Shown piece after piece: positions 27,609 to 36,345 of a stretch of DNA of 64,000 bases. Each line of letters starts with the position of its first letter. Position 1 is the first letter of the stretch. This DNA is from Ga0074130 sp964499485 (lineage in GTDB: Bacteria > Pseudomonadota > Gammaproteobacteria > Burkholderiales > Rhodocyclaceae): assembly GCA_964499485.1 (NCBI GenBank), contig CAZCLF010000002.1:178226-242225 (forward strand), given 5' to 3'. Made by a program: the position numbers and the translations under genes. The notes beneath the pieces were generated by a model, which did not search any database, was not told the origin of the DNA, and saw nothing but the letters and a program-made list of their open reading frames with translations.

Positions 27609-28408
27609 TCGAACTGCCCCTGCAACATTTTTTGGTACTGAGCGGTTTCCTGGAACTTGCGCCGCATGATGGTGGTGTAGCGCAGCTCCGCCTCGCGATC
27701 TCCTTGCTTGCGCTCGATACGAGCACCCAACCAGATAACCTCCACTGAGGGCTCAATCATGCGACTCAGATCATTAACGCGCAGACGTGCCTCAGCCAGA
27801 CGGTTGGTTTGGTAGTACAGCTCAGCTAACCAATAATGCGCTTGACTGTTGCTGGGCTCATAGCGCAATGCCGTATTCAAGTGTTCTTCTGCGGCAGCAT
27901 AGTCTTTCATCCGCAACAGGCAGATACCTGCATTGGTGTAGGGCTTGGTTGGGGTGAGATACAACTGATTGCGATAAACCGCCTTGAACCGCGGAATACT
28001 CTCTGCTTCACGGCCGGTCTGACACAAAAACCAGCCATAGTTATTGTTGGTTTCCGGATCGTTTGGTGCGATTGAAAGTGCATTACGAAACGCATCTTCA
28101 GCCTGCGCCTTGTCACCCAAGAACATGTGAACCAAGCCTTGCAAACTGTAGGCTGGTGCATAACTCGAATCCGCATTCAGCGCGATACGCGCTTCTTCGA
28201 GAGCAACTGCAAAACGGCCGTCCTGCGCGTACAAAGAACCCAATTCTGTATGCGTCTTTGCACGCTGACGCTCGTCACTTTGCGCAGCTTGCTGAGAAAT
28301 TGCCTGTACAGCAGGAACCCTTGGCGCATCTTGTACGCTTGGGGTTGTCACACAAGCCGACAGCGCACTTGCCGCCAGCAGCCATACCATCATCTGCACC
28401 TGCTTCAC
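27605..28408 (-). CDS. pilF: Type IV pilus biogenesis/stability lipoprotein PilF (PilW)
   Basis: A 267-residue lipoprotein with signal MKQVQMMVWLLAASALSAC (acylated Cys19). It contains several TPR units: A-K-T-H-T-E-L-G-S-L-Y-A-Q-D-G-R-F, A-Y-S-L-Q-G-L-V-H-M-F-L-G-D, N-N-Y-G-W-F-L-C-Q-T-G-R and A-H-Y-W-L-A-E-L-Y-Y. NNYGWFLC is typical of PilF/PilW, the pilotin that carries the PilQ secretin to the outer membrane. It overlaps rlmN and rodZ by four bases each. Confidence 0.92.
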   Translation of the reverse strand: MKQVQMMVWLLAASALSACVTTPSVQDAPRVPAVQAISQQAAQSDERQRAKTHTELGSLYAQDGRFAVALEEARIALNADSSYAPAYSLQGLVHMFLGDKAQAEDAFRNALSIAPNDPETNNNYGWFLCQTGREAESIPRFKAVYRNQLYLTPTKPYTNAGICLLRMKDYAAAEEHLNTALRYEPSNSQAHYWLAELYYQTNRLAEARLRVNDLSRMIEPSVEVIWLGARIERKQGDREAELRYTTIMRRKFQETAQYQKMLQGQFE

Positions 28409-29505
28409 TGCAACACCTCCCGGTTTGTAGCACTTACAGCATTCTGCAGACGGATCACCCGTCTCGATTTATCTTGCACCTGTCCGGCCAATTGCCCACA
28501 CGCGGCGTCGATATCATCGCCCCGCGTCTTACGCGTGGTGGTGATAATACCTTTCTGCATCAGGATATCGGCGAAGCGACGGATGCGATCCTGCGAGCTA
28601 CGCTTGAAATGCGCGGCAGGAAACGGATTAAACGGAATCAGGTTGAACTTGCACGGCACCTGCGCAGCAATATCGAGCAACTGACGGGCATGCTCGTCAC
28701 TGTCATTCACGCCATCAAGCATCACATACTCGAACGTAATGAAATCGCGCGGGGCCTTTTCCAGATAACGATTGCATGCAGCAAGGAGCTCTGCCAGCGG
28801 ATATTTCTTGTTAATCGGCACCAGCTCGTCGCGCAACGCATCATTTGGCGCATGGAGCGAAACAGCCAGCGCAACAGGGCAAGCATCGCGAAGGCGATCC
28901 ATGGCAGGCACGATGCCTGAGGTGGACACCGTCACGCGGCGACGCGACAAGCCATAGGCATTGTCATCCAGCATCAGCCGCAGTGCAGCCACCACATTGT
29001 CGAAATTGGTGAGTGGCTCACCCATGCCCATCATCACCACATTGCTGATGATGCGGTCGCCCTTCGGGTCACGCCCGAGTGACTTATTGGCCTGCCACAA
29101 CTGGCCGATGATTTCTGCCGTCGTCAGATTGCGGTTGAAGCCCTGTTTACCCGTCGAGCAAAACGCGCAATCCAATGCGCAGCCAGCCTGACTAGAAATA
29201 CACAGGGTTCCGCGATCCGCTTCGGGGATGAACACCGTTTCAATGGCATTGCCATTGCCAACGGAGAACAAAAATTTGCGCGTGCCGTCATGCGATGTCT
29301 TGTCGCTGACAACAGGCGGGGCAATGATGCTGGCCTCAACGGCCAGCTTTTCACGCAAGCTACGTGCGATGTCGGTCATTTGACCGACATCTTCAGCACC
29401 AAAATGATGCAGCCAGCGCAGCACCTGCCGAGCCCGGAACGGTTTCTCGTTCAGGCCGGCAAAGTAGGCTGTCAGAGCCTCGGGATCAAGATCAAGCAGA
29501 TTCAC
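28405..29505 (-). CDS. rlmN: Dual-specificity 23S rRNA/tRNA adenine-C2 methyltransferase
   Basis: A 366-residue radical-SAM enzyme. Cys109, Cys113 and Cys116 in C-A-L-D-C-A-F-C bind the 4Fe-4S cluster, preceded by CISSQAG. GMGEPLTNFDNV and the C-terminal D-A-A-C-G-Q-L-A-G (methyl-transfer Cys) are present. It makes 2-methyladenosine at A2503 of 23S rRNA and A37 of some tRNAs. Confidence 0.96.
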   Translation of the reverse strand: MNLLDLDPEALTAYFAGLNEKPFRARQVLRWLHHFGAEDVGQMTDIARSLREKLAVEASIIAPPVVSDKTSHDGTRKFLFSVGNGNAIETVFIPEADRGTLCISSQAGCALDCAFCSTGKQGFNRNLTTAEIIGQLWQANKSLGRDPKGDRIISNVVMMGMGEPLTNFDNVVAALRLMLDDNAYGLSRRRVTVSTSGIVPAMDRLRDACPVALAVSLHAPNDALRDELVPINKKYPLAELLAACNRYLEKAPRDFITFEYVMLDGVNDSDEHARQLLDIAAQVPCKFNLIPFNPFPAAHFKRSSQDRIRRFADILMQKGIITTTRKTRGDDIDAACGQLAGQVQDKSRRVIRLQNAVSATNREVLQ

Positions 29506-29533
29506 TGAGGATGTGCGCTGGACAAATACCGGC

Positions 29534-29959
29534 TTAACGCGAGTAAACGTTCAGTGCCGGGAAGAAATAAGCGATTTCAACTGCAGCGGTTTCCGGTGCA
29601 TCGGAACCGTGAACAGCGTTGGCATCGATGCTGTCAGCGAAGTCAGCACGGATGGTGCCCTTCTCAGCCTTCTTCGGATCGGTAGCGCCCATCAGATCGC
29701 GGTTCTTCAGGATGGCGCCTTCGCCTTCCAGGACTTGGATCACGACCGGGCCGGAGATCATGAAATCAACCAGATCCTTGAAGAAAGGACGCTCACGGTG
29801 AACAGCATAGAAACCTTCAGCTTCCTGGCGGGAGAGCTGGGTCATGCGCGAAGCGATGATCTTGAGGCCAGCATCTTCAAAGCGCGTGTAGATCTTGCCG
29901 ATCACATTCTTGGCAACAGCGTCAGGTTTAATGATCGACAGGGTACGTTCAACAGCCAT
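29534..29959 (-). CDS. ndk: Nucleoside diphosphate kinase
   Basis: A 141-residue enzyme. R-T-L-S-I-I-K-P-D-A-V at the start and N-A-V-H117-G-S-D with the phosphorylated His are diagnostic. It balances nucleoside triphosphate pools. GGAG lies 9 bases before the ATG. It is the first gene of the leftward series and precedes rlmN by 28 bases. Confidence 0.97.
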   Translation of the reverse strand: MAVERTLSIIKPDAVAKNVIGKIYTRFEDAGLKIIASRMTQLSRQEAEGFYAVHRERPFFKDLVDFMISGPVVIQVLEGEGAILKNRDLMGATDPKKAEKGTIRADFADSIDANAVHGSDAPETAAVEIAYFFPALNVYSR

Positions 29960-30273
29960 TTGATTCTCCAGTAGGAATTAAGCAACAGACTTTGCGGAAC
30001 TCGTCAAAAAGGATCAAATCCCGATCAACTCCGCGCAATCGCCCATTTTATCGTATTCCGACCCATTTCCCCAGCTTTTAAAGAGGATACTGACAGGCAA
30101 AGAGTCAACTTCCTAAGCGGCATAAGATCACAATTTTCATCTTTTCCGCTAATGCGTAACTTTCATTGCCAGCGTGTGACAACAAGGGCCTTTCTCCGGT
30201 AAAGTGCAGGCGGCAGCCGCATAACCGGACATAGATCCGAGTCCTACTCAACCCGTAGCAAATAGGAGGAGAT
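29960..30273. other. Divergent intergenic region between ndk and tctC
   Basis: 314 bases with no credible gene. It must hold the promoter of the housekeeping series (leftward) and that of tctCBA (rightward). A GATAAAAT-like -10 candidate for ndk lies near 30045-30052 on the reverse strand, with no convincing -35 box. AGGAGG just before 30274 is the strong ribosome site of tctC. Confidence 0.5.
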
Positions 30274-31251
30274 ATGGCATTCAAACTCACTCACGCACTG
30301 GTCGCCGCAGCAGCACTGTTTAGTGTTGCCACCACCCAGGCGCAAGACTTCCCTAACAAGCCCATCACAGTTGTTGTTCCTTTTGCTGCAGGCGGTCCTA
30401 CTGATACCGTGGCCCGTCTGGTGGCGCAAGCCATGAGCACGAACCTGAAGCAAACGGTTCTGGTCGAAAACGTTGGCGGTGCCGGTGGTACCGTAGGTGC
30501 AGGCCGTGTTGCACGCGCCCCAGGCGATGGCTACACCCTGCTACTGCACCACATCGGCCACTCCACCGCGCCGTCGCTGTATCGCAAGATGTCGTATTCG
30601 CCGACCGAAGACTTCGAGCCAATTGGCCTGATCACTGACGTCCCAATGACCTTCGTTGCTCGCAAGGATTTCCCTGCTAAGAACATGCAAGAACTCATTG
30701 CGTACGTGAAGACCAATAAGGACAAGGTGACCTACGCTAACGCAGGCATCGGTTCAGCCTCGCACTTGTGCGGCATGCTGTTCATGACCTCCATCCAGAC
30801 TGACCTGACCACCGTCCCTTACAAGGGTACCGGCCCGGCCATGAATGATTTGCTGGGCGGCCAGGTCGACTTCATGTGTGACCAAACCACCAACACAACC
30901 AGCCAAATCAAGGGCGGCAAGATTAAGGCCTACGCTGTGACCACCAAGACCAAGGTGCCATCGCTGTCCGATCTGCCAACCCTGGATAGCGCTGGCGTGC
31001 CGGGCTTTGAAGTGGCGGTGTGGCACGGCCTCTATGCAGCCAAGGGTACCCCGAGTGCAGTGGTAGACCGCCTCAACAAGGCACTCCAAGCTGCACTGGC
31101 TGACCCAACCGTCAAGCAACGCTTTGCCGACCTAGGCACCGAGCCTGTTGCACAGAACCGCGCCACCCCAGAAGCACTGCGTGCTCACCTGCGTCGTGAA
31201 ATCGACAAATGGAGCCCGATCATCAAGAAGGCCGGCATCTACGCCGACTAA
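30274..31251 (+). CDS. tctC: Tripartite tricarboxylate transporter substrate-binding protein (Bug family)
   Basis: A 325-residue periplasmic protein. A signal peptide with likely cleavage after TQA (residue 23) is followed by FPNKPITVVVPFAAGGPTDTVAR, the Bug/TctC ligand-binding start, and later PYKGTGPAMNDLLGGQVDFM (quoted in short pieces) and WHGLYAAKGTP. Such proteins capture carboxylates for the TctAB permease. The ligand is not predictable. It is the first gene of tctC-tctB-tctA, with a hairpin before tctB. Confidence 0.93.
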   Translation: MAFKLTHALVAAAALFSVATTQAQDFPNKPITVVVPFAAGGPTDTVARLVAQAMSTNLKQTVLVENVGGAGGTVGAGRVARAPGDGYTLLLHHIGHSTAPSLYRKMSYSPTEDFEPIGLITDVPMTFVARKDFPAKNMQELIAYVKTNKDKVTYANAGIGSASHLCGMLFMTSIQTDLTTVPYKGTGPAMNDLLGGQVDFMCDQTTNTTSQIKGGKIKAYAVTTKTKVPSLSDLPTLDSAGVPGFEVAVWHGLYAAKGTPSAVVDRLNKALQAALADPTVKQRFADLGTEPVAQNRATPEALRAHLRREIDKWSPIIKKAGIYAD

Positions 31252-31262
31252 TTGATCGACCA

Positions 31263-31300
31263 AAACAGGGCGAAATCAACATAAAGATTTCGCCCTGTTT
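31263..31300 (+). terminator. Hairpin in the tctC-tctB gap (attenuating terminator)
   Basis: Arms AAACAGGGCGAAATC and GATTTCGCCCTGTTT form a 15-base stem with an eight-base loop, followed by GTTTT. It lies 12 bases after tctC and before tctB. It probably reduces read-through so that the binding protein is made in excess of the membrane subunits, or protects the tctC mRNA end. Confidence 0.85.
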
Positions 31301-31336
31301 GTTTTATCTCTACCCTCCTCCCCTCAGGAGAATGCT

Positions 31337-31798
31337 TTGACTAATGCAATCCGCAATCCAGCCGATTTTTGGGCAGGACTCATCTACATCGCCTTTGGCG
31401 CAACTGGAATCGTTGCCGCCCAAGATTACGGACTCGGGACCGCCCTACGCATGGGCCCCGGCTATTTCCCGATGCTGCTTGCGGGTTTGCTGACATTCCT
31501 TGGCATCATTTCTGTCTTACGCGGCCTGCGCGTCAAAGGGGACGACGTCACGCGCCTCAACATCCGCGGCATCCTGCTCATCGCAGGCCCGATCATGCTC
31601 TTCGCCTTCCTCATCCGCACGGCCGGCCTCCTGATCGCACTCCCTGTGCTTATTTATTGCAGCGCTTATGCCAGCGCGCATTTCAACCTGCTGCGCACCA
31701 CGCTGCTTGCAGCCGGACTCACCGCATTCTGTAGCCTGGTCTTCGTTAAAGGCTTGGGCATCCCGCTGCCATTGCTTGGCACGTGGTTCGGCAACTAA
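31337..31798 (+). CDS. tctB: Tripartite tricarboxylate transporter small membrane subunit TctB
   Basis: A 153-residue protein with four predicted membrane helices, including FWAGLIYIAFGATGIVAAQD and LIAGPIMLFAFLIRTAG-like segments; G-T-A-L-R-M-G-P-G-Y-F-P is the conserved TctB motif. The start is TTG at 31337, set by AGGAG six bases upstream; the nearby ATG at 31332 is out of frame and hits a stop at once. Confidence 0.9.
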   Translation: MTNAIRNPADFWAGLIYIAFGATGIVAAQDYGLGTALRMGPGYFPMLLAGLLTFLGIISVLRGLRVKGDDVTRLNIRGILLIAGPIMLFAFLIRTAGLLIALPVLIYCSAYASAHFNLLRTTLLAAGLTAFCSLVFVKGLGIPLPLLGTWFGN

Positions 31799-31813
31799 TC
31801 GGGGCATATCTAG

Positions 31814-33313
31814 ATGGAACTGATCGCAAACCTAGGCCTCGGCTTCGAAACCGCCTTTACGCTCACCAACCTGATGTATTGCCTGATTGGCGTGTTCTTA
31901 GGCACCGCCATTGGGGTTCTACCGGGCTTGGGCCCGACCGCAACCATTGCCATGCTGCTGCCGGTGACCTTTGGCCTACCGCCAGTCGCTTCGCTCATCA
32001 TGCTGTCCGGTATTTACTATGGCTCGCAATATGGCGGCTCCACCACGGCCATTCTGGTGAACCTGCCGGGTGAAGCAGCGTCCGTTGTGACCGCGCTCGA
32101 TGGTTATCAGATGGCGCGCCAAGGCCGTGCTGGCAAGGCCCTTGCCGCGTCAGCTATCGGCTCGTTCATTGCCGGCACCATCGCCACCATTCTGATCGCC
32201 CTATTCGCACCGCCATTGGCAGAAGTCGCCCTTAAGTTTGGCCCGGCTGAATACTTCTCGCTGATGGTCCTCGGCCTCGTTGTTGCCGTTGTGTTGGCGC
32301 AAGGCTCGCTGCTGCACGCGATTGGCATGGTCGTCCTCGGCCTGCTCTTTGGCCTGATCGGCACCGACGTGAACTCCGGCATGGCCCGCTTCACCTTCGA
32401 TATGCCGCAACTGGCCGATGGCATCAGCTTTGTGATCATCGCCATGGGCATGTTTGGTCTCGGTGAAATCATCAACAACATCGAGAACGAAGCCACCCGC
32501 TCAGTGATGGTCAAGAAGATCGAAGGTCTCTGGCCTAGCAAAGATGACATGAAGCGCATCATCGGACCGATCTTGCGCGGCACCACACTGGGCTCTGCCC
32601 TCGGCATTCTGCCGGGAAGTGGCTCCATTCTGGGTGCATTTGCTGCCTACTCCCTCGAAAAGCGCATTTCCAAGAACAAGGATCAGTTTGGCAAAGGCGC
32701 CATTGAAGGGGTTGCTGCACCTGAGTCTGCCAACAACGCCGGTGCCCAAACCTCGTTCATCCCCATGCTGACACTGGGCATCCCGTCCAACCCGGTGATG
32801 GCACTGATGATCGGCGCCATGATTCTGCAAGGCATTCAGCCTGGCCCATCCGTCATTACCGAGCAACCGCAGCTGTTCTGGGGCGTCATTGCCTCCATGT
32901 GGATCGGTAATTTCTTCCTCGTCATCCTGAACCTGCCGATGATTGGCCTGTGGGTGCGCATGATTCTGGTGCCCTACCCGCTGCTCTACCCAGCCATCCT
33001 CGTGTTCTGCTGTATCGGTGTCTTCAGCCTGAATAATGCAGAGTTCGACATCTACATGATGGCGATTTTCGGGGTGCTGGGTTACGTGTTCGCCAAGCTC
33101 AAGTGCGAGCCTGCGCCAATGCTACTGGGCTTCATCCTTGGCCCGCTGATGGAAGAGTATCTGCGTCGCGCGCTCGTGCTGTCGCGTGGTGATGCCAGCG
33201 TGTTCCTGACCCGCCCAATCAGCGCTGTGATGCTGGCCATGTCGATCATCGCCATCATCATCGTTCTTGCACCTGCCGTCCGCAAAAAGCGTGACGCTGC
33301 GCTTCAGGAATAA
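31814..33313 (+). CDS. tctA: Tripartite tricarboxylate transporter large permease subunit TctA
   Basis: A 499-residue permease with about 12 membrane segments. GVLPGLGPTATIAMLLP and Y-Y-G-S-Q-Y-G-G-S-T-T-A-I-L-V-N-L-P-G-E are the two halves of the conserved TctA signature, and LGILPGSGSILGAFAAY repeats it in the second half. It is the ion-coupled channel of the system. It lies 15 bases after tctB and is convergent with tilS. Confidence 0.94.
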   Translation: MELIANLGLGFETAFTLTNLMYCLIGVFLGTAIGVLPGLGPTATIAMLLPVTFGLPPVASLIMLSGIYYGSQYGGSTTAILVNLPGEAASVVTALDGYQMARQGRAGKALAASAIGSFIAGTIATILIALFAPPLAEVALKFGPAEYFSLMVLGLVVAVVLAQGSLLHAIGMVVLGLLFGLIGTDVNSGMARFTFDMPQLADGISFVIIAMGMFGLGEIINNIENEATRSVMVKKIEGLWPSKDDMKRIIGPILRGTTLGSALGILPGSGSILGAFAAYSLEKRISKNKDQFGKGAIEGVAAPESANNAGAQTSFIPMLTLGIPSNPVMALMIGAMILQGIQPGPSVITEQPQLFWGVIASMWIGNFFLVILNLPMIGLWVRMILVPYPLLYPAILVFCCIGVFSLNNAEFDIYMMAIFGVLGYVFAKLKCEPAPMLLGFILGPLMEEYLRRALVLSRGDASVFLTRPISAVMLAMSIIAIIIVLAPAVRKKRDAALQE

Positions 33314-33321
33314 GGCACCAA

Positions 33322-34296
33322 CTAAGGTAGCTCCAACCTGACCTCACCCTTGGCCCGGTACAAGCGATACGCCGCCAAATCAAGGCTGGGGTGGCGGTCA
33401 GGCGCAGCCTCAATAAATTGACGCAAGACCTCCGCCAGCTTTTTGCTGGCGGGCGCTTGCAAGTCAGCCTCAGCCAGCAAATAGCGCAGCAGGTTACGCG
33501 CTCTTGGCTCACTCAGCCCCTTAAGTAGCGCCACTGACACCGGGAAGGTGGCCGGAGCGTCGCCCAAGTCATGCCGGGCCAGCTCGTCGAGCATGTCTTG
33601 CGATTCAGCAAAATACTCGACAGACCGTGCCAGATTTTCCACCGCTGCCGGGAAGCGCGAGGTCAGCACGGGCAAGACCTCCTGCCGCACAAAGTTGCGC
33701 GCAAAGGTTTGATCGCTGTTGCTGTCATCTTCCACCCAGCGCAAACCATGCGCATGGGCATAGCTCTCAAGCTCCGTGCGCGTGCATGCCAGCATGGGAC
33801 GCAGATAGCGGTTGTCTGGCCCGCGCGCCGCCTGCATGCCCGCCGCCCCGCGCACCCCTGCGCCACGCATGAGATTAAGCAACAGCGTTTCGGCTTGGTC
33901 GTTGGCATGATGGCCCAGCAGCACGTGGTCGGCTTCAAGCTCGGCAAACGCCGCATAACGCAGCTTGCGTGCAGCGGCCTCCAGACCTTCCGGCGCATCT
34001 CTAGGTACGGATACACGCACCACCGTAATCGGCACAGCCAAAGAGGCACACAGCGACTCGCAATGCGACGCCCACGCATCCGCATGCTGGCTCAAGCCAT
34101 GGTGGATGTGAATCGCAGAAAGGGGGGAGTGTGTTACCGCTGCATGATCCGCAGCGATGTGCAGGAGGACGGTGGAATCCAGCCCGCCGGAGAAAGCAAC
34201 CGCGATACGCCGGCCAGGCGGGATAAGCTCAGCAAGCCGCTCCCGCACTGACCGATGTAGATCCTCAGTGGATCGGCTGTTCCTTGAACTTGCCAT
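33322..34296 (-). CDS. tilS: tRNA(Ile)-lysidine synthase
   Basis: A 324-residue enzyme with the PP-loop A-V-A-F-S-G-G-L-D-S-T and L-L-G-H-H-A-N-D-Q-A-E-T. It makes lysidine at C34 of tRNA-Ile(CAU), changing both its amino acid and codon identity. It lacks the extended C-terminal domain of the longest forms. The exact start is unclear: 34296 overlaps accA by 32 bases; 34329 or a GTG at 34251 are alternatives. Confidence 0.92.
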   Translation of the reverse strand: MASSRNSRSTEDLHRSVRERLAELIPPGRRIAVAFSGGLDSTVLLHIAADHAAVTHSPLSAIHIHHGLSQHADAWASHCESLCASLAVPITVVRVSVPRDAPEGLEAAARKLRYAAFAELEADHVLLGHHANDQAETLLLNLMRGAGVRGAAGMQAARGPDNRYLRPMLACTRTELESYAHAHGLRWVEDDSNSDQTFARNFVRQEVLPVLTSRFPAAVENLARSVEYFAESQDMLDELARHDLGDAPATFPVSVALLKGLSEPRARNLLRYLLAEADLQAPASKKLAEVLRQFIEAAPDRHPSLDLAAYRLYRAKGEVRLELP

Positions 34297-35233
34297 AAGC
34301 CATGACGCGCTCGAAGCGACGTTCGACAAGTTCAGCGGTGGAGAGTGCAGACAGTTGCTTCAATTGCTCTTGCAGAACCTTCTTCAGCGTTGCTGCCATG
34401 CCTTGATGGTCGCGATGCGCGCCGCCCAAGGGCTCGGTCACCACGCGATCAATCAGGCCAAGCGTCTTGAGGCGTGCTGCGGTGATACCCATGGTTTCGG
34501 CCGCTTCGTTGGCACGCTCTGCGCTCTTCCACAGAATCGACGCACAACCTTCTGGCGAAATCACCGAGTAGACTGAGTACTGCAGCATGTTCACTGCATC
34601 ACCAACGGCAATCGCCAGCGCACCGCCTGAGCCGCCTTCACCAATGATCGTTGCGATCAACGGCACCTTCAGCTCGGCCATTTCAAACAGGTTGCGGCCA
34701 ATGGCTTCCGACTGACCGCGCTCTTCCGCGTCGATACCGGGGTAAGCACCGGGGGTATCCACAAACGTGAAGACGGGGATTTCAAAACGCTCAGCCAGCT
34801 TCATCAGGCGCAGCGCCTTGCGATAGCCTTCTGGACGTGGCATACCAAAGTTTCTGAAAATCTTTTCCTTGGTATCGCGACCCTTTTGATGGCCGATGAC
34901 CATACAAGGTTGACCGTTGAAACGGGCCAGACCACCGACAATCGCGTGATCGTCAGCGAAGTGGCGATCTCCGTGCAGCTCCTCAAAATCCGTGAACATC
35001 AAGTTCAGGTAATCAAGGGTGTAAGGACGCTGCGAATGACGCGCGACCTGCGCACTTTGCCAAGAAGTCAGCTTGCCGTAGATATCCTTGGTCAGTGCTT
35101 GACTCTTGATTTCCAGGCGCCCGATTTCTTCGGAGATATCGACAGCAGAATCCTCCTGAACAAAGCGAAGTTGTTCGATTTTCGCTTCAAGTTCGGCGAT
35201 TGGCTGCTCAAATTCGAGAAAGTTCGTTTTCAT
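34265..35233 (-). CDS. accA: Acetyl-CoA carboxylase carboxyltransferase subunit alpha
   Basis: A 322-residue protein starting MKTNFLEFEQPIAELEAKI. Conserved blocks are LHGDRHFADDHAIVGGLAR, FGMPRPEGYRKALRLM, F-V-D-T-P-G-A-Y-P-G-I-D-A-E-E-R-G-Q and IGEGGSGGALAI. With AccD it transfers carboxyl from biotin-AccB to acetyl-CoA, starting fatty-acid synthesis. accA-tilS is a common pair. Confidence 0.96.
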   Translation of the reverse strand: MKTNFLEFEQPIAELEAKIEQLRFVQEDSAVDISEEIGRLEIKSQALTKDIYGKLTSWQSAQVARHSQRPYTLDYLNLMFTDFEELHGDRHFADDHAIVGGLARFNGQPCMVIGHQKGRDTKEKIFRNFGMPRPEGYRKALRLMKLAERFEIPVFTFVDTPGAYPGIDAEERGQSEAIGRNLFEMAELKVPLIATIIGEGGSGGALAIAVGDAVNMLQYSVYSVISPEGCASILWKSAERANEAAETMGITAARLKTLGLIDRVVTEPLGGAHRDHQGMAATLKKVLQEQLKQLSALSTAELVERRFERVMAYGKFKEQPIH

Positions 35234-35356
35234 AGTCGGCCATTTTACCAAGCTTCACCCAAAACGGAACAGTTTTCATCCGGCGATCTAAGGGCCGAAA
35301 AATTGATTAATTCCCGCAGTACAAGCAAAGGATTCGGCCCCTCGCCCGCACACCGC

Positions 35357-36250
35357 TTACACCAACGACCGTTTTTCCAACAAGCGCTCGAATAGTTTGT
35401 TTGGGTCTCGGTGGGGGTTGGCGATGGCGTAGAAGTGTTCTTGAAGTTCGGACGAGCGCCCTACGGTGACCAAAATGCCTGTGCGCAGCTCATCCTGCAC
35501 CACCACCTCAGGCAGCACCGTGAGCCAGCCGCTGTCTCGGGCGATCAGACGCAACATCGCCATATCTTCCACCTCGGCACGGATACGCGGGCGCACCCCG
35601 GCGGCAGTGCACAGGGCATCAAACTGCATGCGCAGCGCATGTCGCGGGGCTGGGGCGGCGATATCGAGGCCATCCAGATCCTCCGGCAGACGCAAGCGAC
35701 GGCCGCTCCACTCATTCACGGGCCCCACCAGCGACACCGGCTGGCTGCCGAGAAACCATGAGAACAGTGGGCGCTCAGGGTCGGCCGGCACGGTTTCGTT
35801 GGCCAGCACTACATCCAGCTGATGCTGACGCAAGCGATCCAGCAACCCCTCCAACGGGCCGGACTCCAGCGTGAGCAGCAGCGACGGCTCGTTCATCAGC
35901 GGGCGAATCCAGTTCTCCTGAAAATTCCGCGACATCGTGGCCACGCTGCCAATGCGCAGACGGCTCATGCCCGCGCTTTGCCCCGCCAACTGCCCGAGCA
36001 TTTCCTGGCTGAGCCCAAAAATGTCCTCGCAATACGTAAACACCATCTGGCCGGTATTCGTCAGCACCAGTTTTCGCCCATCGCGACTGAACAAAGACTC
36101 CCCCAGCCGGTCTTCCAGCTGTCGAATCTGCACCGACAGGGCCGATTGCGAGGTGTGAAGCGCCTTAGCCACCTGCGTGAGATGCCCAGTTTTCGCCACG
36201 CGCCAGAAATAGAACAGGTGGTGGAAATTCAGCTGATCAAGGTTAATCAT
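35357..36250 (-). CDS. NhaR-like LysR-type regulator next to dabBA
   Basis: A 297-residue LysR protein. The HTH part NLDQLNFHHLFYFWRVAKTGHLTQVAKALHTSQSALSVQIRQLED (given as family evidence in parts: N-F-H-H-L-F-Y-F-W and S-Q-S-A-L-S-V-Q-I-R) is of the NhaR type. It is transcribed away from dabB across a 95-base gap, the arrangement in which LysR proteins usually control the neighbouring operon. It probably controls dabBA in response to inorganic carbon or ions; this is inference from position. Confidence 0.85.
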   Translation of the reverse strand: MINLDQLNFHHLFYFWRVAKTGHLTQVAKALHTSQSALSVQIRQLEDRLGESLFSRDGRKLVLTNTGQMVFTYCEDIFGLSQEMLGQLAGQSAGMSRLRIGSVATMSRNFQENWIRPLMNEPSLLLTLESGPLEGLLDRLRQHQLDVVLANETVPADPERPLFSWFLGSQPVSLVGPVNEWSGRRLRLPEDLDGLDIAAPAPRHALRMQFDALCTAAGVRPRIRAEVEDMAMLRLIARDSGWLTVLPEVVVQDELRTGILVTVGRSSELQEHFYAIANPHRDPNKLFERLLEKRSLV

Positions 36251-36270
36251 TCTGTTTTTAATATCAAAAC

Positions 36271-36285
36271 ATTCGAATCATTGAA
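36271..36285. promoter_or_regulatory. Candidate LysR-type operator between the regulator and dabB
   Basis: ATTCGAATCATTGAA contains the palindrome ATTCGAAT and a T-N11-A spacing with TTC/GAA arms, the loose pattern bound by LysR-type regulators. It lies in the short AT-rich divergent region. Confidence 0.35.
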
Positions 36286-36345
36286 ATTTACAGAACGTAA
36301 TTAAAAAAGCAAGATGCGGCCTGCGTTTCACACCGGGCTTGCGTC

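Noticed and set aside
28063..28920. A 285-codon frame opposite pilF and rlmN
   Set aside because: Antisense to the TPR and radical-SAM coding regions with no own motif.
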